This document shows, piece by piece, positions 11,820 through 23,599 of a DNA stretch of 64,000 nt (positions are counted from its first letter, which is position 1; the number at the start of each line of letters is the position of its first letter). Origin of the DNA: Neoceratodus forsteri. Lineage: Eukaryota > Chordata > Ceratodontiformes > Ceratodontidae. The notes below the pieces were generated by a model. That model did no database searches. It had not been told where the DNA came from and worked only from the letters and a program-made list of their open reading frames with translations. The position numbers were made by a program, and so were the translations under genes. The stretch covers positions 614,301,501-614,365,500 of the forward strand of contig CM057456.1 in the NCBI GenBank assembly GCA_016271365.2. The letters run 5' to 3'.

Positions 11820-13420
11820 AGACTCGAACGAAATACCCTCTGGATTAGCAGGCGTGGAAGGCGTGAAAGCGTTTGTCACATGGCCTGAGCATCCTGACAG
11901 AAATGCAGGCCCTGGATTTTGGAGCAGAGAGGCAGTTTTCGTTGAGCGGGGATGCAAAGGTCAAGTCTGGGTCCCCACTCTTTGAACAGGGACAGAGCTA
12001 CGGCTGGATCGAGACCACTCGTAGTCTACCTCCGTTCTGCTGGTGATCTGGGTAGATTTTGTATACCTGGCAGATAAACAGCATGAATCAAGACATTGCT
12101 CCAACACCACTCCCACCCTCATTGCTTCTCTGCAAGGGGATAGAATGAGCACCGCCTTGCTTGTTGATGTAATACATCACTGCTTTATTGTCGTTTGAGG
12201 AGAATGTTCTTGTGACAAAGGACATCCTTCAGGCTTGGATTGCATGAGGACGCTCTCATCACCAGGACATTTATGCGGAATGAGTTTAAACAGATCATAC
12301 CTTGAGTGGAGGAAGACAGTGAGCTCCCCATCCCATGGCGATCGTCTGGTGATGGAGATCTGATGATCGGAGACAGAGATCCTTCAGGAATTGCTCTCTT
12401 GAGACCACAGGTGAGAGACCTTGAAGGCTCCGTCACCTTGATGGGATAAGACTGGGGGTGAGAGGTCAGGACCACTGAGTGGAGAGCATCAGTGGGGTGG
12501 TTCTCATGTGCAGTCGGGCCAGAGGGACAGAGGAACCGAGGCCATGAGGACCCAACATCTGCGTTACGCTCCCGAGAAGGCTGTAACCGATTGGTTCTCC
12601 ACGATGTAGCAGGCCATTAGAAGGATGTAAGTCTTCTGTCTCTGGAAAAGCCTTAGCTGAAAGAGTGTCTAAGCGTTCTAAAGGAGCCTCTGGGAGGTTG
12701 CAGTTGAGATTTTTCAAATTCAGCAGAACTCCCATGGAATGAAGGCGAAGTTGTTTGTCACGACACAAAGTCCCTTGGTCGGAAGGCTTGCTGAAGCCAA
12801 TCGTCAGGTAAGGAAAACAGCGATCAGACTTTCCTGAATCTACGAACTACAACACTGTAAAAACTCGTGGCCGAAGATAGCCCAAAGGGCAGGACCTGAA
12901 CGTCAATGCTGACCCAAACTACAAACCAGAGACTACATTGGATTGAGTGAATGGGGACATGCTGGTAAAGCATCCTGCATATCCAGAGGCCAGCCAGTCG
13001 TGCTAATCAGCAAAGAAGGCAACGAACACAAATCATCTTGAATTTCTCCTGGGAGAATTTGTTTAACTCTGAGGTCTAGAATGAGCATTCCCCAGATTTC
13101 TTTGGAACCCAGAAAGTAATGGGAGTAGAACCCTGTGTTTGCAGATCAGAGGCACCAGTTCTGTGCCTTGTTGTCGAAGGCCCTGGATCTCCCATGGCGG
13201 TGAGGAGGTCCCCACTGACTGAAGCCGACAACCTGGGTTAATAAATCTGGGAGGTTCTGATTGGGGGTTTCCAAGAGGTGAGAGAATAACCTGGCAATTC
13301 GAAGGACCCATTGTCCAGGTATGGACTTCCACTGGTTGTAGAAGTACATCAGGCAAGCCTCCACACAGGAGAAGAGTTCCACCTCGGGCAAGTGGATGGA
13401 ACTTGGGCCAGCGACTCATA
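11820..13420 (-). pseudogene. E2 RT, RNase H and methyltransferase-like remnants
   Basis: Nucleotide-level match to E1 7054-8761. Recognisable peptide pieces are L-C-H-K-N-I-L-L near 12200, S-M-G-V-L-L-N-L-K near 12720 and F-Y-N-Q-W-K-S near 13340. Frequent short deletions remove all catalytic continuity. This is the most degraded RT in the window. Confidence 0.75.
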
Positions 13421-15059
13421 AGGTAGCGCTGGGGCTGGAAGCCTCACGGCTTTCTCGTCTTCTTTGTGAGGTTGGGCAGGTTGGCTTATGGAGCTTCCTG
13501 CCTCTGCCTCGAAGACCAACACATAAAACTGATCTGTTCATGCCCCGAGGAGGCGAGAGGTCTGGCCAGCAAGCCGATCTAGTCTTCTGAGTGGCCTCTA
13601 GGCTTGCTCACAGGCCAAGAAAGGGCCATCAAAGGCAGCGCCATCACCTGTGAGCATCATTAGTGAAGCCAGAGCGCAGCCAGGAATGGCAGTACAAATC
13701 CCAGACTGCTGAGGCGAGAAGCAGTGTCGGCGTCCATGGCGGCTTTGACTGCACCAAGTGGGCAGCAAGACTCTCTTACCTAATGTATAATTTATGAGAC
13801 TCTTTGTTAATAGGGCTGTAGTAACGGGAAGAACGACCTTGTATTCTCTGGGACATAGGATCACAAAGGCTTGGGGATGCCAAAATGGGGCGATCATGGG
13901 AGCTGAATATTTCTTATCAATGGATTTAGCCACTGGGGAATAAGAGCAAGTTATTCCATACCATTGAGACAGGCGTCCAGAAGGAGACTGGTAGGAGGTC
14001 AAATCGTGGGGATCTCAGAGCATGAAGATACTGGGTCTTAATAACCCAGGAATCGATAAAGTAGTCTGGAGAAGGTGGATCTAGGTTCCTCAACAGAGAC
14101 TTAAAGGATAGGTCCCCGACCACAGGCTCTATAGTGGTGAAAGATCCTGTTTCCTCCACTTCATCACCCAACGAGGTCTGGGTCAACTCAACATCTCTCT
14201 CACAATAGTCCAGGAAGGACTGTTTGGACAGAAAGAGTGAAAATAGGAGAGGAAGAAGAGCAGATAGAAGGAGAGTCCGAGGCCCCAGCGCCGAGGACGA
14301 GGGTCAGCAGGAGCGCGGGCACGCGCTGAAAAGAACAGCGGCGCTGGAGACACACACAGCCGCCAAGATCGCCGGCAGTCTGGACAGTGACGCAAGACCA
14401 GCCCGGCGCGAAAACAGCGCCGACAAGCGCAACCACCGAAGGTGCCAGGACACCCCTGGAACCTGGAAAGCAAGAGAAGGGAAAAAGCAGGAGATAAGGG
14501 CATGGTGTGGCCCCTGCGCGCAGCCATGTGAGGGAAACACCTAAGCAGGTCGCTGGCACAGCGGAAGGAGCGCGCGCAACTAGGAAGGTCCAACCGCCCT
14601 ACCTGATCGCCCGATGAGCCGAAGCTCCGGGGCAACCGAGCCAGGCAAGAAGAACCAACCTCGAGCCCTTCGCTTCACAAGAAGCGACCCACTGATGAAA
14701 CTGCTCATCCAGAGCCCTACCTATAGCGGGGTGGGACTCCGATGTCGAAACGGGAAACTGGAAGTTGGCGACTCGAGGAGGAGACCGGCAACTTCTTCGA
14801 TAACCCGACCGTCGGCAGCGCAGATGTATCAGAGAAAATCTCCAGTGATAGCTTCTCTTTTGACCTGTGGGCGGAAGAAGAGCTCGAGGCGAGCGGTGCG
14901 AAGAATCCGACCGTTTATTTTATGCCGGTGGGGACGCCCATCCCCGAACATCGGACTGACCATTATGGGAACCCGCTGAGGAGAAGAGGCTGACGGACCC
15001 AGCCAAATGACTGAACAGCTTTTCATACGAAGTCTCCTACCGTCACCTGACCTGCTCAT
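13421..15059 (-). pseudogene. E2 gag remnants
   Basis: The start M-S-R-S-G-D-G-R at 15059 equals the E9 gag start. The capsid-like region is at about 13600-14190 and the basic tail near 13440-13560. Large frame breaks. The middle (about 14290-14450) carries the gag Gly/Ala or GC-rich segment also seen in E1. Confidence 0.7.
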
Positions 15060-15189
15060 AAGTAAGACTCCGTCCAGTAGGCGAGATTTCTTTACTATAA
15101 GTTAAATTTTAAAATATATAATGAAATAGAGAATAAAATTAAGCGATACTACTATTGAGATAATATTACCAATCACTGTGAAGCACACT

Positions 15190-15378
15190 CAGCCAGTGGA
15201 AAAAAGGAACTGGCGGTTGGAGGGTCGTCACGAGATAGTAACTACTACAGCAGCATACGCTCGTAGCGCCATCTCTCGCGACGACCCTCCAGCAAAAGTT
15301 TGCTCGATGGATCCTAGTCTTTCCGGCGCCAGATCCCACTATGTGAATGAGTGGTGGAGACTCGTCCAGGACAGAGAT
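15190..15378 (-). repeat. E2 5' ITR, degenerate end
   Basis: Contains 'tgtgaatgagtggtggagac' and ends 'gtccaggacagagat', where family A normally ends 'gtccaggaagat'. It is followed by a T run at about 15378-15391 that may have blurred the junction with E3. Confidence 0.75.
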
Positions 15379-15506
15379 TTTTTTTTTTTTTAATTTAAAA
15401 ATTTTTTTTTGGCATAAAGGCCAATAAGAGAGAGAAGACGGGAGGGAGGCGCCACAGAAGGAGGCCACTGGGGGAAGGGAGGCCACTGGGGAAGGAGGGT
15501 GGGATC

Positions 15507-15605
15507 AGTAATGAATGGTGAAAATACGAGAAGATCAAGAATTACGGTGATGCACGTAATTTTCATATCTTCCTTGTCAATCTTCACCATTCATTACTTC
15601 TTAGG
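15507..15605. repeat. E3 internal complementary region (ICR)
   Basis: 'aatgaatggtgaaaatacg' ... 'cgtaattttcat' joins 'atcttccttgtcaatcttcacc', the complement of the E3 right end ('ggtgaagattgacaagggaagat'). It ties the two halves of E3, separated by E2, into one element. Confidence 0.85.
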
Positions 15606-15639
15606 TGATACCAAGCCAGCTTCCCCTAGAAGGGAAGGG

Positions 15640-18092
15640 TAAAGCTCAGAGGAACAAGACCCCAGCCTCCTGTTGGTGAGAAACAGAAGGGAAGACCCTA
15701 GCTAGTTCAGAGAAAAGCCTAAGTGGGAGAAGAACTGGAGGTGCCTCAGAGGGCGTGGAGGCGCGAGTTAGCCTGCAAAAGTCTCCTAGCTCTGGAGAAA
15801 AGAGGCAGGTCCCAGGCGGAAGCATCACCTATGCCGGGCCAGGGGTGACAACCTTGAAAGATAGCCATGCCGTCCACCTAATGCAGATCGCTGTCCCATA
15901 AGCCTGGAAGCCACCTGACTGGCGTCATAAGATGCCCTGCCTGGTGTCTTGCAGCTCCAGGCCTACACCGGAGAGGGCAACAGCTTGTCTGGTTTGCTCC
16001 GTATCAGGCATCGGCAGCTAGAAGTTGAGAGGCATCGACCACAGGTGCCGGTGTGGAAGCGGCGTGGTGAGCCTGATGTGTGATGCTATACAAGCAACCG
16101 CCGCGAGAAGAAGAGAACGACCTTCACCCCCACCGGCTCAAACTGAAGAAAGTCCGGGTCCGTCGTGATGCAAGCAGCCTAACAGCCCGCGAGGGAGTCT
16201 CAGGTGAACCAAGCCAGAAGGGGTTGGGAGAGTACCTAGAGATTCGAGGGGCACAATACCTGTGACAATCAGCGGGGCTGGAAGAAGGCGGCTGGCGACT
16301 GCCAGGAGCGGATGAGCGCCTCCTGGAGGATGAGCCAGGAAGGGTACCACCAAGTGTTGGGCACTGAATTCTCCAAGGAATTCACGTGTCTCCGTTAGTA
16401 TTGTCTCTCGTATGTAAAGATCCGAAGGTCCCTCACCATCCTCGAAAGGAATCGCTGATATTCAGTGAAATCAGCGTTGGAGGAAGAATGAGCAGGGGTT
16501 CCTCTCCCTCAGAGGAGGGAGGCAGGATGATGGAGAGCTGGAATGCTCAGAGGACTCCTGCGGTGGTGGGAGAGTCGAAAGACCGCTCATGCATACATCT
16601 AGCGTATGAGGGAAGGCAGCTGCAGAACCCCTGAACTGCTCCAGGATAACGGACCCGTGGGACCGACAGGGAGGCAGGCGGGGTGGTGGAGGCAGAGATA
16701 TGGGAGAGGGGCACCCTCGAGGCAGATTGACCTCTGCCAGGGCTCTGGAATCCGGGAGAGCGGGCCGAGCTGGCGGGGTCCCGGACAACAAACCAGGCGC
16801 AAGGCGGAACCCTGAGGAAGCAGAGCCTGGAAGAGCCCAGGGGAGAACCTCCCTGTGACCAGGGGACTGCATGGATCCAGAAGGGCAGCCACAGCAAGCC
16901 ACGCAGGAGGCACTCTAGAGCCCGGAGGAAGGCGGGGTTCAGCACTCTGACTCCTAGCCACCCCAGGTGGCCAGAAGACCGAGGTCCTGTCCCCTGCCCC
17001 TCAACTCCTCGGACTCAAGAGCCCTCCTCCTCGACACTAGCGTTCCGCCCCCCAGAGAACAACAGCACCAGGAGGGCTGCTGTCACCGGCCCCAGGAGGG
17101 AGCCTCCCATAGTCTCCACCACGTCACCCCCTGGGACTCAAGGCCACCCCCAGCCGGAGAGCCTTCCAGGGGAGAGGGAAGGACAGAGAGGGAGGGCCAC
17201 GCTGCGCCGCCCTGGCACCTCGTGCCACAGAGGACCCGACCCGGTGAGGTACCAGGATGGGTCCACGTCTGAGTCGTCAGCCTCCGAGGAGGCCCGAGAC
17301 CAGCAGGACCTCAATACTGGCCACCCGGGGGTCCCCGTGTCGCTGGCACGCGAATGGCACCGGTACCAGAGGTGGCGGCAGGCGACCTGAGCATCAGCAA
17401 CAGCCAGGCCGGTCCTAAGCTCTCCCGCAGCACCAGTGAGGCCAGGCACGCTCAGCGTGGAAGCCGACCAGCCCCCCGCGGGCGGAGACCAAACTCCGCA
17501 GCGCCCATAAGCAGCGCCCGAAGAACAAGCAGCCGCCGTCCATCACAGCGCTGGGATCCAGCAGCACCGCCTCGATCACGGCGCCATGAACGCGCGGGAT
17601 CGAAACTGCGCGGAAGGCGGCGTCAGGTCCACCGGTGTCGCCCAGAAATCATGGGCCTCGACACTGGGGGAGCCTGCACCTGCGAGGAGGTGACTGCCGA
17701 GGCGGTGTCACCGTCGTGGCCCCGGGAGGGACCGCTACGTTCCCCCGACACCGCAGAAGGAGCTTCCTCTTCGGCAAGATAAAGGGAGGAAGCTCCCTCC
17801 TCCGTGGACCGTATAGGCCCAGGAGGGGAACCCGGGGAAGGGCCTAGAGACCTTACCTGGGAGTCCCGTGAACGACGCCGTCCCCCGAAAGTCGGCGGGG
17901 CCTTGCCGAGCTTGAACGCGGACTTCGAGGACATCGACGGTCCATGGAGAAGCAGGCGTCGCCGCGAATCCATTCATGGTTGGGTCCCAGGCAACGAAGA
18001 CACGTCATGCCGGTCCGAGACGGAAAAATGCCGCCACAGGAGCACCGATGGGCGCCGCCCGTCTTAAAACAGCTTGCTACAGAACCGGACAT
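15640..18092 (-). pseudogene. E3 gag (gag-only family)
   Basis: The start M-S-G-S-V-A-S-C-F-K-T-G-G at 18092 parallels M-S-D-S-G-R-K-S-V-K-A-G in E7. A Cys/His motif follows: C-S-C-G-G, C-L-R-C-L-G-P-N-H and D-A-C-F-S-M-D (likely zinc-binding; inference). The far end near 15860 reads T-A-I-C-I-R-W-T-A-W-L, the counterpart of the E8 block T-A-I-C-I-W-R-T-A-W-L. The middle is Ser/Pro-rich and frameshifted. No RT or YR follows before the ICR. Confidence 0.7.
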
Positions 18093-18269
18093 AATGCGAA
18101 ACAATTAAGGTAAAAAACAGTAGAAAAACACCCGACGCCTTATAGATAGAAAAAAGAACAGTCTTACCATGGTATGGCGTCGAGTGTAAATCGAGAAACA
18201 GAGGAGTCGGCAAAAACTATTGCGTACTTCACGAACTATTGCTCTCACGACGCGCAGCAGGTGCAGCCT

Positions 18270-18458
18270 CGACGGCGGGAGAAACAGAACTGAGATGGAG
18301 GAGGAGTCGATAGTTACTAACGGCCACCCCTCGTACATGACGTAAGGAGTCGGTCTCGAGGGCAGCGCCATGAGCTAGCTTTTAAAAAAAGCCTGTGATG
18401 GTGCATCGCCCGCTTACACCCAAGAAGTAATGAATGGTGAAGATTGACAAGGGAAGAT
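18270..18458 (-). repeat. E3 5' ITR
   Basis: Inverted counterpart of 3046-3225. It contains 'cgcttacacccaagaagtaatgaatggtg' and ends 'gacaagggaagat'. H0 resumes at 18459. Confidence 0.85.
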
Positions 18459-19299
18459 CATGGTGGACAATCTGAATCAAGGCATGCCTTTCCGGTCCCA
18501 CCCCCCCAAGCAAAAATTAACCACAGATGCTTCCCTACAGGGATGGGGTGTGCACTTTGGTCCTTATCAGACCCAAGGCTGGTGGCCCACTTCTCCCCAT
18601 TAATCTACAGATGCGAGCGGTCCATCTAGCCTTTCAGGAGTTCCGGCCCTACCTCACCCCAGGCTCGTTACTGATCCAATCAGACAACACTGAGTAGTGT
18701 TCTACCTCAACAAACAAGGGGTACAAAATCTCATACCCTATGCAACGAAACCCTTGGGGTTTGGCAAGAAGCCATCTGGCAACACTTGACGCTAACAGCT
18801 GTCCACTTACCAGGGCACTGCAACCAGTTAGACCAGCTGAGTCACCAGTCCACTACTAACGAATGGACACTTCACAAGCAAGTGCTCCAAGAAATCTTCA
18901 ACCTATGGGGCACTCCACAGCTGGATCCGTTTGCCTCCCCAGTGAATTACCGTCTTCCCAGGTATTTTTCCACTATCCTGAACAAAAAGAGACTGTGTAT
19001 AGATGCCCTGTCCCAACCATGGACAGGACTCTTCTTATATGCTTCCCCCTGGTCCCTCTCCTGCAACGGACCCTACTGAAAAACTACAACTAGAACCAGC
19101 CACAATGATACTCGTAGCCCCAATGTGGCCTTGCCAGAAGTGGTTTCCCCTACTCCTACAACTGTTAGTATGGAACCCATTCCGTTGCCAATCAGACCCT
19201 CAGAGTCAAGTGTCTCTCCTACATCCCAACGTGAAGGCTTTACACCTTCATGCTTGGCTCCTTAGGACGCCTTCATAACTAGACTACAAGTAGTGACAC
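18459..19299 (+). pseudogene. H0 RNase H and methyltransferase-like region
   Basis: T-W-W ... N-Q-G-M-P-F leads to RNase H T-T-D-A-S-L-Q-G-W-G-V-H-F-G near 18520. Then come Q-S-D-N-T near 18680 and P-G-H-C-N-Q-L-D-Q-L-S-H near 18810, so D residues persist. The following D-P-F-A-S-P-V-N-Y ... D-A-L-S-Q-P-W (about 18925-19020) and L-V-A-P-M-W-P-C-Q-K-W-F-P (about 19110-19150) correspond to the Dam-like part of DIRS. A stop at about 18690 and frameshifts inactivate it. Confidence 0.82.
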
Positions 19300-20460
19300 T
19301 TGGACAGCTGATTCTAATTAACCTGTGCTTTTTGTAATATAAAAATGTGCTACTGAATGTCTCTCATGAGAGATGCTGACAGTCTGTGGAATGACAACCC
19401 CCCCTCCCAGGTTTTAGCTAATAGGTGTTACCTGGAAGGCCAAGAGATAATTACAAGCTAGAAGAGATTTAAAATTTAGGATCTCCTTTTTGTGTGACTA
19501 ATTGCAGCTTGCTAGCTGCCACGATAGATCATAAACTTTTATAATATTCAGAGGAAACGCAGTAAAATTCACATGGTGATACAAAGCATGTTGCACCTCC
19601 GTGAGATTTGGCAGAGAGCCATAACAAGTCCTTTGATGTCCTGGAAAGGGGAAGCTGATCATAAGATCAAAGAAAGTCACATGAGAAAATTAGTTGTGCT
19701 GAGATCACAGAACTTACCTTTGATAAGACATCCTGTTTTGCATAGATATATATTTTTTATATTCTGACAGGAAGGAGCTGGGTGACCTCACGCAAAGAGG
19801 TTGGCAAAGCCAGTTTTTAAACAGTATTCTGTTTCCCATTTATACAAAATGTTTGGACTCTGAAAAAGCAACATCTACAGCACTGTGAGATAAGAATACC
19901 TTAGAAAAGACAATTCTAAGTACTGTGGTAGGAGATTTTGTCTGCACTTTTAAATCTGTTTTGCTGAAGTGATCTGTATGTTTTGTGATATATGGTTCTG
20001 TATATACACTTTACATTTGTATCTATTTTTAAGTAAATATCTCATTTTTTTAAATAAATAGACTATTTGTGTCTGCCAAGTCCTTCTGTTTTTGCCTGTG
20101 ATGCGTGGATGGTTAAGAGTGTGACGACACTGTGCATGAGCTTATATGGTAATACCAAACTGGGAAAAGGTAAGAGTAATCTGAGGTCTTCATTGGAGTC
20201 TAAGGGTTCATTTTGTACACCTGGTTAGGTGCCTGTAGGCGTAAGATATCTGGCCCCCGAAGAGCAGAATTATCTGAGCCTGTACATTGGGTACGCTAAC
20301 AAGAGATTCACAGTTTGAATCCCTCCCGAACTGAGACCAAAGGTTGATTAGAACCCACAAAACAGACAGGAGGGTTACCCTGTTTCTGTTAACTGTTCAC
20401 AAGACTGCGCTCGGAGGCTGGCACTGTGGGAGCAGAGGGCTTAACCTGCTGAGTGGGCTT
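19300..20460. mobile_element. 1161-bp unidentified insertion with 7-bp target duplication
   Basis: The direct repeat gtgacac flanks it (19293-19299 and 20461-20467). Deleting one copy plus the insert restores an open H0 frame reading L-Q-V-V-T-Q-V-S-S-P into the YR N-terminus, so this is a true insertion. The insert has no credible ORF. It includes an 'aataaa' at about 20054 in AT-rich sequence, compatible with a solo LTR, but the ends (ttggacag...gtgggctt) are not the usual TG...CA. Its class is unknown. Confidence 0.7.
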
Positions 20461-20884
20461 GTGACACAAGTGTCCTCTCCTGTTGCCAATATTCTCTTGG
20501 CCTCCCATAAGCCAGCAACAAGAGCAACATACAATTCCAAATGGAAACGCTTTTCCATATGCTCAGCCTCTCAATCACTGGACCCTTACTCCTGTCCACT
20601 GACGAAGGTTCTGGACTACCTGGCCTCACTATCTGAGTCTGGTTTAAGTTACTCTTCCATCAAAGTCCACTTGGTTGCCATGTCGGCTTTCCATGAACCT
20701 CTGGATGGCAGGTTACTGTACCAACATCATCTAGCTAAGATGTTTTTGAAAGGAATGTTACATTATAAACCTCATATTAGAAGACCCACTCCTCCATGGG
20801 ATCTCAATTTTATAATAGAAAAATTGACCCTTGAGCCTTTTGAACCAGCAACCGCTTATAACCTTCGTTTTCTATCATGGAAAA
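20461..20884 (+). pseudogene. H0 tyrosine recombinase, N-terminal part
   Basis: Reads V-A-N-I-L-L-A-S-H-K-P-A-T-R-A-T-Y, then S-K-W-K-R-F, the core-binding domain of DIRS YR, through F-H-E-P to W-D-L-N-F and F-L-S-W-K at 20880. The frame is open. It breaks off at the E4 insertion and resumes at 25581, just upstream of box I. It probably began before the 1161-bp insertion, since 19271-19299 joins in frame. Confidence 0.88.
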
Positions 20885-21284
20885 ATGGAAATTACGTACT
20901 TACCGTAATTGTTGATCTTCTTGGACAGTCTCCATCACTCATTCACACTTGGAGGATAGCGCCCGGGCCTGAGATAGCCAGGAGCCTAAAGCTTTCAGAA
21001 GGGTCGGCGCCAAGAGAGGGCCACGCATGCAGCACCGCTGAGATTAGCTCGCCGCCTGTGTAGGCTATCTCGGTGTCGACCCTCCAACTGCCTCAGTACC
21101 TTTTCGACCGAGGAGGTGCAGCGTTACTAATGAGAAAAACTCATCCTGAGTTTCTGGGCCTGAGAGGGCCCAGATGGCCTTTGCAAGAAAGGCTAAAGAA
21201 TAATGTCCTCACAGTCCAAATCATAGGACCGTGAAGACCAGGAAAGAAAAATGAGTGAAGCCAGGGGATGGTGGGTGGGCGTGA

Positions 21285-21390
21285 GAATGAGTGATGGAGA
21301 CTGTCCAAGAAGATCGACAATTACGTTAAGTACGTAATTTCCATATCTTCCTGGACTAAGTCTCCATCACTCATTCACACTTGTGGGAGA
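21285..21390. repeat. E4 internal complementary region (ICR)
   Basis: 'gtgatggagactgtccaaga' ... 'cgtaatttccat' meets 'atcttcctggactaagtctcc'. The join gives exactly the observed E4 ends, atggaaattacg and ccaggaagat. Confidence 0.88.
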
Positions 21391-21394
21391 GTAC

Positions 21395-22420
21395 CAAGCT
21401 AAAACCAACAACCCTGAGTAGGGTGGTAGGAGATAGGGTTCACTCAGAAAGGACGGTCAAGGACTGTCCTGCTAATAAAGAGAGCTGTCTTGTAAAGAGC
21501 ATCTAGAACACAGTGTTTACAAGATAAGCGCTCGAGTTGTAACTCACCACTTTACAGACGACTGCAATGGGCACAAAATGAAAGTCTGCCAGGAAACCAC
21601 AACCACTTTAGGAGAGTGGTAAGAACCTGGCTCTCACAATTTGGTCTAGGACCAAAAGAAATAGTGTCAAAGATATATACTAACGTAATGTAAAGGACCC
21701 CCAGGAACTGGAAAGAGTTGGAGGTAAAGTCTACTGGTTCAGGGAAGACCGAAAGTGCAGATGGGAACCCCACTATCCAGTATGGCTGACCTGTAACAAC
21801 AGGTCCAGAAGATTTGAACCCCTTGCTTGGTGAGCAAGGGGTCCAGGTGGGTAGTCCATCAAGGAGAATGGTCCCACTTAGTCACAGGATCTTCCTGATG
21901 GAAGGCCAAGCACGGCTTAGAAGCCTCTCGTGGTGGTCTAGTAAAAACATATCCTACCCACTGTATATTCCAAGAGGAATAATTCTGCCCATGTGTACAA
22001 CTGTAGCAGCAGTCTCCGAACTCAGGGAAGAAAGGAAAAAGGTGCACAGGAGGATGTGTCCACTGTGGAAAAAAACATTCCAACAAAAAACCAGTGGCTG
22101 GATTTCTAAGGTCAATAGAGGCAGATGCTGTCGAGAGGACACAGCTGACCAAGTTAGGTTAACCCATTTGTTGAAGTGACTGAAAGAGACAGTGAGCCAA
22201 TGCAGTAAGGCACTAGCCACTCTGGCTTTCCTGAAAGGAGTAGGAAAGGATTCTAGTTCATTTGCTGAAAAGAAACACTTGAAGAGGATAGCTTCGAGTG
22301 ACTGGCATGGACCAGAGTGCAGGAACCGAAGGTGTGAATATTTGAGAAGCTTCCTCAGAAAAAGGGACCTACTTGACCATCCGTCAAGAAGGAGAAATCG
22401 CCTGTTAAATTAAGCAAGCA
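21395..22420 (-). pseudogene. Family E relic of the YR gene (E4)
   Basis: Downstream of the ICR the bases line up with the family A YR end. The minus frame has V-P-I-A (family A V-P-I-A-D-I-C) and, further on, Y-H-S-P-K-V-V where family A has A-H-S-T-R-A-V. Stops interrupt it. In E5 the same place (near 28097) and in E6 (near 31868) read R-S-P-R-V-V. So the family E source had already lost a functional YR. The homology weakens beyond about 21800. Confidence 0.5.
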
Positions 22421-23580
22421 AGGAAACAGGAAACTGAGTTCCGACTCTGTGGAGAGTCGCTTCTGCTGCTGTAATGCTCTGTTCGAGAGAAGAAAGCCTG
22501 ATAAAAAGAATAGGAATTAACAGACTGGGCAGACGCCTAGGTCTAGAAAATGTCTGTGAATGAGAGCAATCTCTTAGAGAAAGAGACGACCCATATCGTC
22601 GCTGGATCGGACTCCCCGTAGGGGAAGAAGAAATCAGGTACTCTTTACCATATCCAGGAGACGAGCGCCTCAGGGGCTGAGGAGGAATCTGACCGGATCC
22701 CCCTCAAAAAGGGGGAGACGTGAATTTCGCTAGGCCATGTGCTGTGATAAAAACCATATGATAAAATTGTTTTTTTTTTAGTCCGAGCTCAAGAAGGCCT
22801 TCAGGCTGTTATTTTGAGGATTGTCTTGATACAACAAGACGAAGATGTTCTCCATCTGAGTGTGGAAAGAGCCTGAGTGTCCATACTGAAATCATGACCG
22901 ACTAAATCACAGCTGGAGGGAAGTTAACCACCTGTGCCAAGAAGCCACTGAAGAGGCAATATCACAAGGGGCTATATACCCTATCAAAGGAGCGGAAGAG
23001 TCAGAGCGGCCCCTGACCATTAAATTAAAATGTTCCACAGAGTATAACTGTCTTGACGATTGAAAAAATCTAGACGCAGAAGAGTATGGTCCACGAACGC
23101 AGTGAAATACTATAGTGGACCCAGTTACTGAGGAACTACTGAAAGGATTTTCCATCATGGACTCTGAAGATAGAGATGACGCAACCTCTGGTATATAAAA
23201 TGAGCTGTCTGCTGCGTTACTGACCAGAAGGACAGGGAAAGACTCATCTAGATACACCTCTACCCCAAAAGACCTCCAATAGAGGTCTAGGTCAGAGCCA
23301 CTAGAGACTCCGCCATCAGGAGGATGTCGAGGAGCTTGATACCACGTAGGGGGCAGAGAAAGTGCTGAGCAGAATGAGATTCCGCTGGCAGAACGGTACA
23401 GCAGGGTTCCACAGCAGAAAACTGCTGGATGACACAAGATCCCACAAGACCACCACTACTAAAAAGTGTGGAAAATAATCCGCAGAACAGGAGTTCATTC
23501 TGGCGGTAAACATCCTCCACAAGTTCTGTGGAAATGAGTCTGAAAGGAAAAATGTGTCACTAATTCTGCCATACAGCACC
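22420..23580. other. Family E non-coding interior (E4)
   Basis: No gene recognised. The sequence is conserved with E5 (about 28920-30060) and E6 (about 32650-33830), including a poly-T stretch (22769-22779) after 'aaaat' and a 'cctatcaaa' block near 22980. Minus-strand ORFs of up to 176 aa are open in this copy but are not kept in E5 or E6, so I do not call a gene. Confidence 0.55.
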
Positions 23581-23599
23581 CAGTAGCACCCGTGTGGCA

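Larger units (their letters stand above)
4252..15378 (-). mobile_element. E2: degenerate family A DIRS element, split by E1
   Basis: The left end is 'atgaaaattacg' at 4252, with an ICR at 4645-4752. The right end is degenerate ('gtccaggacagagat') at about 15378. Without E1 (5305-11130) it is about 5.3 kb. Gene order right to left is gag, RT-RNase H, YR, as in E1. Many small deletions, mainly in 11131-15378, make it clearly more decayed than E1, which it hosts. It sits in the 3' non-coding part of E3. Confidence 0.85.
3016..18458 (-). mobile_element. E3: gag-only DIRS-like element, split by E2
   Basis: The left end starts 'atgaaaatcacg'; the right end is 'gacaagggaagat'. An ICR at 15507-15605 matches the two ends joined. 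Subtracting E2 (4252-15378) leaves about 4.3 kb, the same size as E7 and E8. The body holds gag-type coding on the minus strand but no RT, RNase H or YR between gag and the ICR. It is inserted in H0 between RT and RNase H, and the flanks rejoin as ...ccataa/catggtgg... in the T-W-W segment without target duplication. Confidence 0.85.

Noticed and set aside
22907..23437. 176-aa minus-strand ORF in E4 as a family E protein
   Set aside because: The same region in E5 and E6 is broken by stops and frame changes in every frame I followed, and no motif is recognisable.
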